64,000 nucleotides of DNA. Origin: Ligula intestinalis (Eukaryota > Platyhelminthes > Cestoda > Diphyllobothriidea > Diphyllobothriidae). Below are positions 1-11,829 of this stretch, piece after piece. The stretch covers positions 11,162,391 through 11,226,390 of the forward strand of contig JAYGXS010000006.1 of assembly GCA_036362985.1 (NCBI GenBank), read 5' to 3'. Every line of letters begins with the position of its first letter. The first letter of the stretch is position 1. Position numbers and translations under genes: made by a program. Under the pieces are notes generated by a model, which saw nothing but the letters and a program-made list of their open reading frames with translations, made no database searches and was not told the DNA's origin.

Positions 1-410
1 ACGAGGCTTGTTGTTTGCTATACTGTTTCGACCGCCCGTTGTATGTGTATGAGTTACGTTGAGCCTGTAGGTGAGCTGATCCCAATATTTTTGACAGCTC
101 CTTTTCTAGAGCCGTCGCAGGCGAGGGAGTAAGCCGTCCTGTTCCTACATAGGCTATTTTGACATCGCAGGCGTCTGCCGAATTCACTTATAGGTCACGG
201 CAGAGGAGCAATTACCAGTCGCGTCATATTCGTACCGTTCCAGGCTACCAGCATGAACGAAGTCCCTGCAGTAGCCCGTGGCTGGGTCATGAGGATGGGG
301 CTTTTTGTTTGCTTTACTGTTTCGACCGTCAGTTGTTTGTATGCGGGCTACAGTGAGCGACGGTTACAGCTCCTTTTCTAGGGCCGTCACACGCGAGGGG
401 TAGACAGTGC
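1..410. repeat. Direct repeat, about 296-bp offset
   Basis: The segment around 8-125 (TTGTTTGCTATACTGTTTCG, later CAGCTCCTTTTCTAGAGCCG) recurs around 305-405 with few changes. Between them lies a second unit (about 131-226) that recurs at about 892-970 (CTGTTCCTA, then CGTCTGCCGAATTCA). No supported gene is present. Confidence 0.7.
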
Positions 411-885
411 TATAGGAGTTAAGGCTCTCACGGTTAACCCTAACACCTGTAATCTTCCGGACCCTGGTTCCTCAGGAGATAGGAGAAGTCTTGGGAAGGC
501 AGAGTAGACGGAACAGTGTATTGTTTACAGAAGGGTTAAGGGGGAAGTTGCCAATTGGTCTTGCAAGGCGTTTGACCTTGAGGCCAGTGGGAGAGGCCGG
601 CGTCGCCGCGACCGCGACGCGCGAGGCGCAATTCCAAGTGTCCTCTGACCGCAGTCATCACGGGTGGCTGCCGAATACTCGCTTTGTCTCAGGAGACTGG
701 TGGTGATTGGTTGCACAGCGCAAGGTTGGCACTAGGCGAGACTGGGTGTGTTCGTAAGTGGCTCAGACCATTGAATGAGAATGGACAGGGTGCCGGGACT
801 TAGCGCCTGACCGCAGGCGGCATTAGGCGCGCAGGCCAAAGGCGCCATCCGTCAGATCTTGGGTTCCAAGTGGCTGCTAGTGCCA
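410..885 (+). repeat. Foldback-family repeat, copy 1
   Basis: It begins with TTAAGGCTCTCACGGTTAAC and contains GGACCCTGGTTCCTCAGGAG and GGCAGAGTAGACGGAACAGT. It is closely similar to the next copy, about 560 bp downstream. The open frame starting MGRQSRRNSVL inside it recurs wherever this repeat occurs, so I treat it as repeat sequence and not a gene. Confidence 0.75.
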
Positions 886-967
886 CTACAGTGCTGTTCC
901 TAAATAGGGCTATTTGGACATTGTAAACGTCTGCCGAATTCAATTCTAGGCCACGGCACAGGAGCAC

Positions 968-1455
968 TTATAGGGATTAAGGCTCTCACGGTTAACTCTA
1001 ACACATCTAATCTTCCGGACCCTGGTTCCTTAGGGGATAGGAGAATTCTTGGGAAGGCAGAGTAGACGGAACAGTGTATTGTATACAGAAGGGATACGGG
1101 GAAGGTTGCCAGTAGGTTTTGTAGGGCGTACGACCGCGAGGCCCGTAGGACAGGGCAGCGTCACCGGCCGCCGCGACCAGCGAGGCCGGAATCCCAAGTG
1201 TCCTCTCACCGCAGTCGTCGCGGGCATCACGCCAGAAGACAGAGACAGAGCGCGTTCAATGGCAAGGTCGGCCTGTGATTGGTTGCCTTGGCGCAAGGCT
1301 GGCAAGGCGAGATTAGGTGTGTTCGTAAGTGGCTCAGACCGTTGACCGAGAACGGACAGGGGTTGCCGAGACTTGGCACCTGGCCACAGGCAGCATTAGC
1401 GCGCAGGGCAAAGGCGCTGTCCGTCAGATCTTGGGTTCCAAGCGGCTGCTAGGGC
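968..1455 (+). repeat. Foldback-family repeat, copy 2
   Basis: This is a near duplicate of the 410-885 copy (TTAAGGCTCTCACGGTTAAC; GGCAGAGTAGACGGAACAGT) ending in TCAGATCTTGGGTTCCAAG. With the shared unit at 892-970 this makes a direct tandem of about 560-bp period. Confidence 0.75.
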
Positions 1456-1699
1456 CACCACACACTTACCAGTCGCGTCATACCAATCACGTCATACTCG
1501 TCCCATTGTACTACGCCGGAAATATCCAGCTCAGTGCCTCTTGTCTTTTTCGGTAGTCGCTCTCTCTCTCTCTCTCGCTGTGCATATATTAGTAGCCGTT
1601 ATTCGACTACTTACGGGAAATTAGGAAGAGCCAGAAAGCACAACGAGGCGAGTATGCTCCGTAGCGCGATTGACAGGGGACGCCTCTGTCCTAGAGTAT

Positions 1700-2140
1700 C
1701 ACTGAACCGAAAAATAGCCAGTGTTTCCTATGCCGTTCTAGTTGAAGTTATAATACGGCGACACTTTAAAATGGTCAAGCAATTTTCTGATTGTATCCTT
1801 AGTGAGGTCGCTCACCCTTTCCATTCTGAACTTATGGCTGCGAAGTCTTCCCATGCAATGCGCCGAAACTTCTGACATCTGTCTTGCCGTACAACTGCAT
1901 GTCAGCACTCTGTACTCCCATGCTTAGCACGCTACCTCATCTGTGAAGAAACGGAAATGGAGAAGTTGAAAGCCGACCTGTCTCCACAACAGATGTGGAT
2001 ATCGTAGAATGCTCTTTGACCCTTTACCGTGACCCCTTACCTTACCTTATCCATGCTCGCTGTGAATGGAGCCATTTTTGCTTAAAATTTTGAATAATAC
2101 CGTCAAAATATAGCTTCCTCTCTCGTATTGCTTCTTTTTC
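1700..2140 (+). repeat. Dispersed repeat X, plus copy (coding-like)
   Basis: It matches the reverse complement of about 7385-7835. Both carry a decayed frame with shared peptides RRHFKM/QRHFKM, HSELMAAKS and EKLKADLSP followed by MWIS. The family is not recognised. The plus copy has an in-frame stop after MRRNF. Confidence 0.7.
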
Positions 2141-2289
2141 GGCATGTATCTAACAACCTTTAGCGCAACTATTTAGTCTGTATTCATACTTCCAGCTGTG
2201 GGTTAAGTCTGTTGCAGACGCGGTTTCTCTTCGGTCATGTCAGTACAAAAGGGATGCAAGCTTATCGTTATGTGGGCTTGTACTAGCTC

Positions 2290-2636
2290 ACTCCACGCGG
2301 ACGCTAACGCTTGCAATCTCACTGCTGTTGGCCACTGGGAGAGCCAATCACAGGTATTGCAATCTCTGCGAGTAAGCGGCGGTCAATCACCTTCAAGGTC
2401 GACTCACAAGGGGCAGGACCGCGATGACTGTCTACACTCCGGATACCGTACCGCTTGCGAGCGGACCTCACTCGTCCGAGAATCAATTTTCGCCTACCTC
2501 TCCTTCACTTGCTTCTGTGGAGAATGAACTGTTCCTACCCCTCTAGGCTCCCACGTCTTCGCCTCGTTTAAGAAACCGAAGCCTGAAGATCGCAGCTGTT
2601 AGGGTTGAACCTTATTAACCCCCCCCCCCCGCAATA
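2290..2636 (+). repeat. Foldback-family right-end fragment
   Basis: It contains GAGCCAATCACAG, CTGTTCCTACCCCTCTAGGC and GAAGATCGCAGCTGTTAGGG, ending in a C-run and GCAATA, the family's right terminus with a longer C-tract. The left end was not found. Confidence 0.6.
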
Positions 2637-2639
2637 CGC

Positions 2640-4390
2640 TAACCAGGAGACGGGTTTAAGGCAGGACGTGAACTGAACACAGGAGATAACAGAAGTGGGG
2701 TGAGCCGCACAGCGGGGTATTTAGCATGGTGAAATGGCACTGGCTAGAAGGTGACCCAGTAGACCCCTGGGAGTCTTGACCAGGCGTCCGTGACCTTAGC
2801 CATTCACTAGTCATTTGTGTACGCGGCAGGGTGCCTTGTCTCAGCGCAGGAAGCACAAGATACGCCGTCGTTGGGAGCAAGTAAGATGACTGAACGTGGA
2901 GGGTAACATATTTTATCCAATCAGTGACGCTTGTCGTTTATCAGAAGCCTAGGACCTTCACAGCTATTGGCTGGCTTGTTTTCTGAACCTCTCTGCCAGC
3001 CTTTGAGAAGTTTTGCAGGCATAAGTAGCTTATGTAGCCCCACTCATATACCCCTAGTCCCAGAATTTTTTTCCTGCAAAAGCGGTGGATATAGAGTTTT
3101 GTGGGGTGGGAAAATAGGATAGACAGAGAACGAAATGTTTAGAGGTAAGTGGAAAGTGGAAAAATGTAGTCGAAGTTGCTTCCCGCGGCCGCTGGGAGCA
3201 GGTTGTTCCGCATGTAAATGGAAGGTGTGCGCGGCGCTGCGCACTGCGGACTATACTAATCTAATTTCACAACGGTAAGTTGGACCACAGGTAAGTTGAA
3301 GCAGACGACCTCTTAACCACTATTTCAATTTTGCGGGAACTTCAAGAAACCTGCAATTTGATGATCAGGTTTTTCCGCAACAAGTTAAATGATTATACAA
3401 ATTAGAAAAATCTACAGATATAAATCAACAACACTTCTAAATACAGTAAAATAAAAATACATTCAGCATTTATTAAAGTATATTTCACTGCGTGTCCTAA
3501 TTCCCCACCCATAAAACCCTATAACAACCGTTTTCACAGGAAAAAGTGGAGGTTGTAGGGATCAATGAGTGGGGCTACATACGCTACTGTTGCCATTTTG
3601 CACCCCCTGTCAGCTGAGACAGCTACGTCCAGCCTAGTGAGAGGACTTAATGCGGACTTAAGAAGCTTATCTAGTTGTCAGATTTGCTGCATCTCACCAC
3701 CCAAGGACTTTCAGGTATGTCCAATAAGACTGGGATTGGGAAATTCAGAAATTTAGGAAACTGGCATCCTTCTGCGTAAACGTAGGGTCTGGCTAGGCAG
3801 GAAAAAGTCATATCTGGCCAGTAACTTTAAGCTTATTCCAACATTTTCCCGGATCTTCAGACTTCCTTATTTGGAGGAGGTATAGGTAACATTTAAAAAT
3901 ATCAACTAGTGTTGGTATCCATGCAAATAGAATTTCCTTCCTTCGTTTATTAATGTTAATTATGGACGTTGTCCACGAAATGCGCTCACATGTCTTACGT
4001 TCAAAGATCATCCATCACACACCACCTTGTCTTTCCGACATTTCGGTCAGTTGAAGGCCTCATTTGTTGCAAGACTCTTCTCACTTCAATTACTTCCAAG
4101 TTCGCTGAGCCTTAGACGGTGTCCTTCCATCAAGGAAAGCATGAGTGAAATAACTCAGACGTTGCAAACGCAGCGCACGTTTGGAAGAACGGCGATCTTT
4201 CTTCACTCAAAAGTGCATTTTTATCGCTCGTATGCGTACCTTATTGTCTATAGACTTTCCTGGTATAATTGTGCACTTTTCTTCAAAAGTTGGCGACTTT
4301 TAGTCAACTTTGTCTTCCGGTTGAACAGTTGATCGAAACGAATAAGTTAGTCAGGGTGTTAAAGAGAGGGGGAGATATTGATTACTTTCT
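2640..4390. other. No gene seen
   Basis: Only short non-conserved open frames in AT-rich sequence are present. I recognise no domain, RNA or terminal repeat here. Confidence 0.5.
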
Positions 4391-4399
4391 ACGGGTAAA

Positions 4400-4880
4400 A
4401 TTGTACCTCACGCGACTTGCGGGGTGTTAGCCGATTGAGTGCACTTAAGAGCAAATGCTTTCGGTCTGGAGGACCTGTAGTGGTCGCTGCTGCCCAACTC
4501 ACTCCTAAATCGTGATGCCACAGACGAGGTCACTCTGAGCACAGGAGCTCGCCTGAAGGCAGTTTTTGGCATGCCTCTAGCCAGACGCAAACTGACGCAC
4601 GAGCGAACGCACGCACAGTGTCTCCCCATTCTGGCGTGGCCTTAATCCGTCTGGACAGACCTCTAGGCCATGGCTACCGCTGGCCAGGACTCGGGACCTA
4701 GCTCGCCTGGCGGCTAGACGTGCCCTCCGGCAGTCAAGACTTCCCCTAACTCTTGTGTAGGCAATGCCTTGTTCCTACTACTCTGAGCTTCCCAAGACTT
4801 CTCTCTCCTCACCTAAGGAACCGGGCCTGGAAGATCACAGCCATTAGAGTTAGCCTTAATAGCCTTAATATGTTGCGATA
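4400..4880 (+). repeat. Foldback-family right-end fragment
   Basis: The right half reads TTCCTACTACTCTGAGCTTC, GGAACCGGGCCTGGAAGATC and ends TGTTGCGATA at 4880. The left part is diverged. Confidence 0.6.
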
Positions 4881-4989
4881 GACCCGACTCCTCCCAGCGG
4901 AACTTCCTTACGGTTTTAATTACTAGTTCGGTTAAAGGCAATAGAACCTCTTTCCAGCTAATATTTTCTTCCTTTGTGGACTAGTCGTG

Positions 4990-5410
4990 GTGCTATCGGC
5001 AACCTCCTGTGATCGGTTTTTTACCTGCAGATAATTAGTTGTTTTTTGTCACTTGAAGAAACAAGATGAAGTAATGCCAAAAAGAAGATTAATTATAAGT
5101 GTCCCAACATTAGAGAATGGTTAAGTATTTGTTGAGTGCGCCTATCTCTCGCTTTCGTCCAAATGTTGTCGGCCCTTTTATCTACAGTGCCCTTTTAGCA
5201 TCCCTAAGCAACCTCTTGTGACCTACTTTTACCGCAGATAATTATTTATCGTTTGTCAGCTGTAGAAACCAGATGGGTTTATGCCCAAAAAAGGATATTT
5301 ATTAGAAGCGTCCTAAATGAGGGAATAGCTAATTATTTGCTGAACGCACCTCACTCTGCGCGTGCACGTGCTGAGGGCCCTTTTGCTTACAGTGCGCTTT
5401 TAACATTCCC
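4990..5410 (+). repeat. Two-copy direct repeat, about 209-bp period
   Basis: GCAACCTCCTGTGATCGG near 5000 recurs as GCAACCTCTTGTGACC near 5208. The flanking ATAATTAGTTGTTTTTTGTC/ATAATTATTTATCGTTTGTC and GCCCTTTTATCTACAGTGC/GCCCTTTTGCTTACAGTGC segments also align. Confidence 0.7.
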
Positions 5411-6555
5411 ACGCATAGGCATTTGGGTATGCGGAATGTAATTTAGAGTGCTGGTGTCGCATATGTCCCAATACGATCAACTGTTGCCTTCTTACGACTG
5501 TATACTTTGTGATTTGGTTTGAAAACTTGTCCAACTGTGCCAGGCGCGAACTGCGGGTTGATCACGGACACTGTCTGCTTCATTTTATGGCAGAATTAGT
5601 CTTACAGGAGGTAGAAGACTCTGCCATTTAGCTAGCATAAGCCGATCTTCTGACACCCCTAGATCAACAACCATTTTTGTTTCAAAGTTGCAAAAATTCC
5701 CATCAGAGAATTCAGAAGAATATCTGGTGTGCATACGTAGATTTTGATAAATTCTCCTCAGGCCATTACATTTAATGAGGGAGGGGTTCAAATGTAACAT
5801 ACTGGCAATTTCGTTAATTTTTACAGGCAAATTTGTCATGGCAAAGGGGAGGGGTGGGTTGATAGTACTCGGCTGGTTGCGAGGTGCTGAGTGTTTGTTG
5901 AATCTGTACAAGGAAGAGGATGAGAAAGGGGAAAAAGCGCGGAGCAATTTTGGTATTTTAAAACAGGCGCATTTAGCAGGTCGCAACACATTTCGTGACT
6001 GCTTGAGTGTTGCAACCCGTCTTTTACACAAAATACATAACGAATGGAAGCACACAGCTGTTTTGATTTACAAATAATGTCAATGCGCAATGGTCAGAGT
6101 TAGAGTGTAGCGGCCGACAACGACGTTGAGGTTGGCACATGATTGTTCGAGCGTTGATTTCGACAATGTCACGAGCACGAGCTGCAGCAAGCTGAAGCCA
6201 GACGCGGTGACTGTAGCTGAATTATAGTGAGAGTAGACTCGCAGAATCTACTTCCCCACTCTCTCACTACTGTCACCCTTACAGCTGATGTCAAGACAAC
6301 AGTAGAGAAGACCGGAGATGGGGGGGGGGGGGGTGCGCTGGTGGTTTGTGTGGCCGGGGCCGCAAGATATGCACGGCGCGACTGGCCGGGTGACCTTTGC
6401 GACTACACTGACGAGGGTGTGACAGTCACCGCTGCCATCACGCTGCCCACAAATTCGCTAGACACCGCCAGCCGAAGTTCACTCCTCTGGATCTGAGGGA
6501 GAGAAGATACAGTTAACCGGGCAACCATGTACAGGGCTAGTAAACCTAGTATGGG
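5411..6555. other. No gene seen; short shared repeat near 6230-6330
   Basis: Around 6225-6330 the text GAGAGTAGACTCGCAGAATC with AGAAGACCGGAGA resembles 14650-14745 (GCGAGTAGACTATCTCTGCG, AGAAGACCGGAGAGGG). The open frames at 5585-6077 on both strands are not recognisable. An 11-G run lies near 6320. Confidence 0.4.
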
Positions 6556-6990
6556 TATCGCAGGGGGTTAATAAAGTTAAACCCAGCAACTGCGATCTTC
6601 AGACCAAGGTTACTTAGTTGAGAAGAGAAGTCGGTAAAGGCCTTTGTGTACACAAAGGAGCGAAGAGTAGATGAGCGATGTCTGACTTGGGAGGACACGT
6701 CCGCTCAGTAGGTTGACCGGGTCCCAAGTGACTGTTTGAGAGCAGACAGTCCAGAAGACAGAGAGAGGGAGAGCTTTCATTGGCTAGGTCGACCTGGAGA
6801 TTTTGGGCGCAGAAGCAGCTTGCGTCGGGGACGCGTGCAAGCTTGCCATTCGTCGCTTGGCTCTAACCGTGTAGATGCGGGAACTATGATTGGCTGATCG
6901 AGACGTCGAGAAACCGCATCGGTGAGCCTTTGAGAAAGTGCACTTCGACGCGAGCTAGTCGGCCAGGCACGACCCACTACAGGGTTGCGC
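6556..6990 (-). repeat. Foldback-family copy with intact left terminus, inverted interior
   Basis: It starts TATCGCAGGGGGTTAATAAA at 6556 and AACTGCGATCTTCAGACC, like the 13766 element. The interior (6740-6990) is the reverse complement of about 8640-8930 (ATGATTGGCTGATCGAGACG). No right terminus was found, so it is truncated. Confidence 0.7.
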
Positions 6991-7384
6991 AAGCGCGTAC
7001 ACCGACAGGGAATCAGATCCAAGAAAACTACCAGCCCACACCAGGTTTCAGGGCCCATGTCTTGCTGAACCGTGGCCTTGCATATGCTCAGAATCCTTAA
7101 AGCCCTGAAGGGTGAGGGAACAGCCCTGCAATTAGTCGAGGCCTTCACCTTTCAGAGATGAGGTAACCATCGAATTCTCGACTGAGATATATTACCCATA
7201 CTCATGAGAAAATTCGCACACCAAACACACTGGGCTGATAGTGGCCGGTAAATGCTGCAGTCGGCATAACTAAAAAGTGAGCGTCGTAGAGAAGGTTTTG
7301 CAAGAAAATTAGAAGAAGAGGAAGAAGTAGAGGGGGTGGAAGAAAGTCAAACGTGAAAAAAAAAGAAATAAGAGACAGAAAGCT

Positions 7385-7835
7385 ATATTTTGAAGGTATT
7401 GTCCAAAAATTTTAGCAAAAAATGGCTCCATTCACGGAGAGAAGTGATAAGATAAGGAAAGGGATTATGGTAAAAGGTCAAAGGTAAAAGGTCACAGAAC
7501 ATTAAAAATTGAAGGTTTGCACGATATCCACATGTATTATGGAGACAGGTCAGCTTTCAACTTCTCAATTTCCGTTTCTTCCCACTTGAGATAGCATGCT
7601 AGGATTGGGTATACAGAGTGCTGATATGCCGATGTACGACAAAAGATATGACGGAAGTTTCGGTGCATAGTACAGAAAGACTTCGCGGCCATTAGTTCAG
7701 AGTGGAGAGGGTGAGCCACCTCACGAAGGATGCGATCAGCAAATTCCTTGGCCATTTTAAAGTGTCGCTGTATTATACTGTCAGCTGAAAAAGGCATCGG
7801 AAACACCGGCAGTTGAAGAGAGCATTCGGAGGATA
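7385..7835 (-). repeat. Dispersed repeat X, minus copy
   Basis: This is the reverse complement partner of 1700-2140. On the minus strand it has an open frame containing QRHFKMAKEFADRILREVAH and PLHSELMAAKS, with EETEIEKLKADLSP, uninterrupted where the other copy has a stop. The function is not recognised. Confidence 0.7.
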
Positions 7836-7989
7836 CTTTTAAAAATGACCCGGTCTTTTTAAGTAAAGCTATGAACATAACTGGAGAACAGTACAGAGTA
7901 AAACAAGAACACAGTTTACCTTTCAGCGAAAGATCTGCAGGGAGCGCTTAAGACTTTCTATGGAGGAGCTTGTGTTGATTCTAGAAAGC

Positions 7990-8190
7990 TAGACTGAGGG
8001 TGCGACTGTTGTGATTATGCCTGCCGTTAATAGTACTAGTAACACTAACGATAAGACGAACAGTAGTACTGAAAAATGACAACAAGTAGCAAATAATAGG
8101 ACTATTATAGGCTAAGAGCTAGTACAAAGTTAGTGCTGATAGCAATAATATTCTAAATACTACTGATACTAGTACTAGTAAGCATGCTTA
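7990..8190. repeat. Low-complexity ACTAGTA/TAATA-rich tract
   Basis: Irregular runs such as AGTACTAGTAACACTAACGA and ACTGATACTAGTACTAGTA. Similar TACTAGTA/GCTACTAC-rich text occurs near 44570-44710, 51520-51620 and 52850-52960. Confidence 0.5.
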
Positions 8191-8383
8191 GCAGAGTTGG
8201 TACACACAAGGGCCAATAAAAGACCTGAAGACTTTTCACTCAATGGGAGGTGGATCAAAAAGCGCCATATCAAGCACACAGGTGCGAATGTCGGGATAAA
8301 AGAGTGTAAGAATGTATGGATGGTGGTAACAAACGTATGCGTGCAGCACAAGGAAATAATATATGGTCTTACGTGGATACAGG

Positions 8384-9072
8384 TATCGCAAAGTGTTAAG
8401 GCTACTAAGATTTAATCCTAACGGTTTCGATCTTCTAAACCCGGTTCCTTAGGAGATGAGAGAAGTCTTGGAAAGCCAGAGTAGTACGAACAATATATTG
8501 TTTACAAAGTGAGTTGGAGAATAGTTAGCAGAAGGGTTGACTCAATCTGGCGTGCCTTCGACTGCGAGAGCCCTGTGAAAGAGCAGCGGCAGCGCGTCCG
8601 CCCCGCTAGGGGGCAGAATGCCAAGTGAGTTCTAGCGTCAGTGTAGCGGGTCGTGCCTGACTGACTAGCTCGTGTCGAAGTGCACTTTCCCAAACGCTCA
8701 CCGATGTGCTTTCTCGACGTCTCGATCAGCCAATCATAGTTCTTGCATCTATGAGGCGACGAATGAGGAGCTTGCACGCGTGCCCGACGCAAGTTGCCTC
8801 TCTGCCCAAAAATCTCCAGGCCGACCTAGCCAATGAAAGATCTCCCTCTCTCTGTCTTCTGGCCCGACTACTCTAAGACGGGACTTGGGACCCGGTCAAC
8901 CTACTGATCGGACGTATCTCTCCCAAGCCAACTTGCTCTCATCTATTCTCCTCTTCCGTTGTGTACACAATAAACTCTTCCTACTACTCTGGCCTTAACG
9001 GACTTCTGCACTAAGTAGCCATGGTTTGAAGATCGCAGTTGCACGGTTAGACTTACTTAACCCCCTGCGATA
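8384..9072 (+). mobile_element. Foldback/MITE-like element with long terminal inverted repeats (689 bp)
   Basis: The left end TATCGCAAAGTGTTAAGG pairs with the right end TTAACCCCCTGCGATA. Pairing continues imperfectly over roughly 120 bp, including CAGAGTAGTACGAACAATAT against ACTCTTCCTACTACTCTGG. It has no transposase. The interior carries CGATCAGCCAATCATAG and CTCCAGGCCGACCTAGCCAA, shared with the 6556 and 19080 copies. A terminal TA on both sides would fit a TA target duplication but is also part of the repeat itself. Confidence 0.78.
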
Positions 9073-9092
9073 TCAGTAATCGGGTGCGGCCG

Positions 9093-9102
9093 NNNNNNNN
9101 NN
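9093..9102. other. Assembly gap (10 Ns)
   Basis: Ten consecutive N bases, probably a fixed-size scaffold gap of unknown true length. It lies 20 bp beyond the right terminus of a foldback element, a plausible cause of the break. Confidence 0.95.
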
Positions 9103-11200
9103 AGTTAACAAGTGGCAAACAATTGATTTTTGCCAATCATCCTCAGCAATCATATTGAAATGGAGAATCAGGTAGTCAATTATGTACAGGCGTTATATGT
9201 TTCTCGAGGTCGGGGGGAGGGGTAGGGGTGGGGGTGGAGAGATTAGTTAGCCCTTCGTTCCCAACGTCAGCATGCTGAGAACGTTGGATTTCCGAGTGTG
9301 GAAGAAGGGAGGCATGCTCGCGATAGGCTCTAGTCTAGGTCCATGCGTCAAACACACGCCTTTCCCACCTCAGGCGACCGATCGGCTTAGCGGTGGTCTG
9401 TTGCTAGCGTTGGCAAAGAGAGAGAGAGAGAGAGGTTGACACTCGCGCATTCCTTTTCTCGCTAAAAAAGCAAACTGACGCACCCGAAGCTCCCACGGTG
9501 CGCTCAAACTGTAACTTGAATGGTTGACAACTGACGGGATAACATGGCCACCGCTGTCAGACCACTGTGAGTCTTGTTGTGTGGAGTGGCTGACTTGCAG
9601 GCTGAGAGTCAGGTTACAATGGCTCCTTCTTAATGTGGCCTTTATGGCGCTCCCGGACCCGCGAGAGTCTGCCTAGCAGGGTGGCATTGTTGTGGCGCGT
9701 GTTGAGTTTTGGTCGCGCCAGACGCCTGCGCCTGTGCCCTCCCCCGTCTTCGGTATTCTTGACTCTCGTCTTGACATCGGGTACAGGCGTGGGAGTGGTG
9801 AGAAATTGGGGTAGATCGGGTGGGTCTACTTTAACTATAATCTAGCTATAGTCACCGTGTCTGCCTTCAGCTTACTGAAGCTCGTGGTGGACATCATCGA
9901 GAGCGAGGGTCGAAATGTGGGATGCTGGTTTACATCCTGCCATCCATTTCCATGCGATCGTAGTCGCTCTTAGATAGCATCTTACTGATTCACTTAATGC
10001 GTCTCCTATAAAAGAAAGTCTTATAAATAAGTCTTTCTTTTATGCAGTTGCAGCGGCAGGCTTTGTGGCACGCGTATTAATGTTCCGGTGGAGGAAGCTC
10101 TCTGGATAGCCATTTTCGCGGAGTGTGTTCTATAGGTGCTGAACCTCTGTTTCAGCCACTTCAGGCACTCTGCGCGCCAATCGCTGTAAAAAAATTATTT
10201 TGAGATAAAGGAAAACAAAACATTTAAAATTAGTGTCTTTCTGTGTAGTATAGAACCATTCTCTTGTCTGTGTGGAAGGACATTGAGGAACACAATTTCG
10301 TTGTTCGCAGCGGTTTCTGCAGCAAATGTCACTGATTTGTGGACCTTAATATCCTTTTGGACTAGACAATTGATATCGGTGGTACTATTTGGTCAGTATC
10401 GCCGGACGCGAATAGTCTGCATTTGTCCCATCAACAGCACACTCACACGCAGAAATACACCTAAATGACTTGTCATGGAAGTTCTTCGGTTTTTCCCATC
10501 GTAAATCAGGGGCACCACCAGAATTACGCTTAACATCGTTTGTCTACAAAATAGAAGACCAAGTGGTATTTTTGAACTGTATCCATGTGGTCTGGAGGGG
10601 GGGGGGTGACGTGTTCCGTTGTCACTCCGTGCAAATAGTAGTAGCCTGCGTGCGTTGGTAGCCCTGACATATTCTGCCATTAATCAATATCGGACGGGTA
10701 AGAGACTGTTACCCCGCGGCGCTAAAGTTGGCGTGCGTCAAATAGCCAGTTGTAATGACAACTCAGACCGGAGGGGAGGAGGTAGGCGGGGGGGGGTGAG
10801 GGAGGGGGGGGATTAAGGGAGGGGGGAGTGAGCCTTTGAATAAACGCACACAGGACGGCCCCGCTATTGAAAAAGCTGTTGGCTAGACGCGCTATATAAC
10901 GCATGCACGGCCCGGGACTGAATTATTGTGAGAAAACGAAGGACGGCTGGCCAGGAAAGAACTGCAGGCCAACTCCAAATTAGGTCAGTGGGGACTGAAA
11001 TCTAATTTTCGTGGATAACTTCGGACAGCGGAGTTTACAGTGAGCGCAGAACGGAGGGGAAGATAATAGAGTCCTTCAAGCATAAACACTTTGCAAACTA
11101 CTGGTGGAAAGAGAAATAAAACCCACTGCACGCACTTTGGAAAATAAGACGCTATTTTCCCGAAGTCTCCTTTTAAATGGATGCAGCAAGTGAAATCCTT
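9103..11200. other. No gene seen; small shared repeat near 9550-9620
   Basis: GAGTCTTGTTGTGTGGAGTG with TGACTTGCAGGCTGAGAGTC near 9570 matches CAGTCTTGTTGTGTGGAGAG with TGACTGGCGGACTGAAAGCC near 59938. Otherwise there are GA runs, G-rich tracts (10780-10830) and unrecognised short frames. Confidence 0.4.
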
Positions 11201-11242
11201 AGAAGAATGCTTGACTAAGCTGTATCACGTGCCTTCCCAGCA

Positions 11243-11710
11243 ATGAGAGTTTGGGTGTTATTCTCAACCAACCCGGCCCAGCACTGTGAACGTAAGGATA
11301 GATTGCCAGCTCAGACCACTTCCATGTGCATCTACTCATTTACTTGCTCCTGTGGAGCAGGTCATATCGGTCGCATGAATCGGCGCTTATCCAAAAGAAT
11401 ACGGGAGCACTTCCCGGCATGGCTGAGCAATCGTGAAATCAGGAACGTATACAGCACTATCTTGTGGACCCCAAAAAACCTACAAGATGATTTATAAGTT
11501 CCCCCAAACTATCCATAGTCCCTGGGTCAGCGTTTGCTAGCAACAGCAGAACCAACCGCTATCCGGTTGATGAAGCTGGTCATGTACGCGCAACAGAACC
11601 TCCAGCAAGCTCCGAACGTAGCATTGCCAACGATCGCATAACTGATGCGGGCCTCGAAACGTCAGACGAATAAAAATGTTGTCCCAGTGATCGAGTCATC
11701 TTCTTCACGG
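11243..11710 (+). pseudogene. Penelope-like element remnant: GIY-YIG end of the ORF
   Basis: The frame from 11243 reads VLFSTNPAQHCERKDRLPAQ, then MCIYSFTCSCGAGHIGRMNR and RLSKRIREHFPAWL. This is the Penelope GIY-YIG endonuclease module with the YIG replaced by HIG. After a stop it continues VPPNYP, then SLGQRLLATAEPTAIRLM, in the same order as intact copies. It ends with CGAAACGTCAGACGAATAAA and GTGATCGAGTCATCTTCTTC, the terminal motif also seen at 43920 and 61400. The reverse transcriptase part is absent. Confidence 0.78.
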
Positions 11711-11829
11711 CCCGCAGTTTTTTCCGCGCTTTCTCACTCCCTCCCCCCTCACCTGGTCCAGCTTCAACCAACCAGGCGTAACCAGTCGCTTATGATCAAC
11801 TCCCAACCCCCCTATTCCAATAACTAATT

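Noticed and set aside
491..706. Frame starting MGRQSRRNSVL, also at 1049 and on the minus strand at 19456
   Set aside because: It recurs wherever the foldback repeat arm occurs and differs downstream in each copy, so it is repeat sequence.
2440..2527. Penelope GIY-YIG-like peptide FAYLSFTCFCGE
   Set aside because: The match is short, and the same bases align with the right arm of the foldback family (TTCTGTGGAGAATGAACTGT with CCTCTGTGTACACAATATAC).
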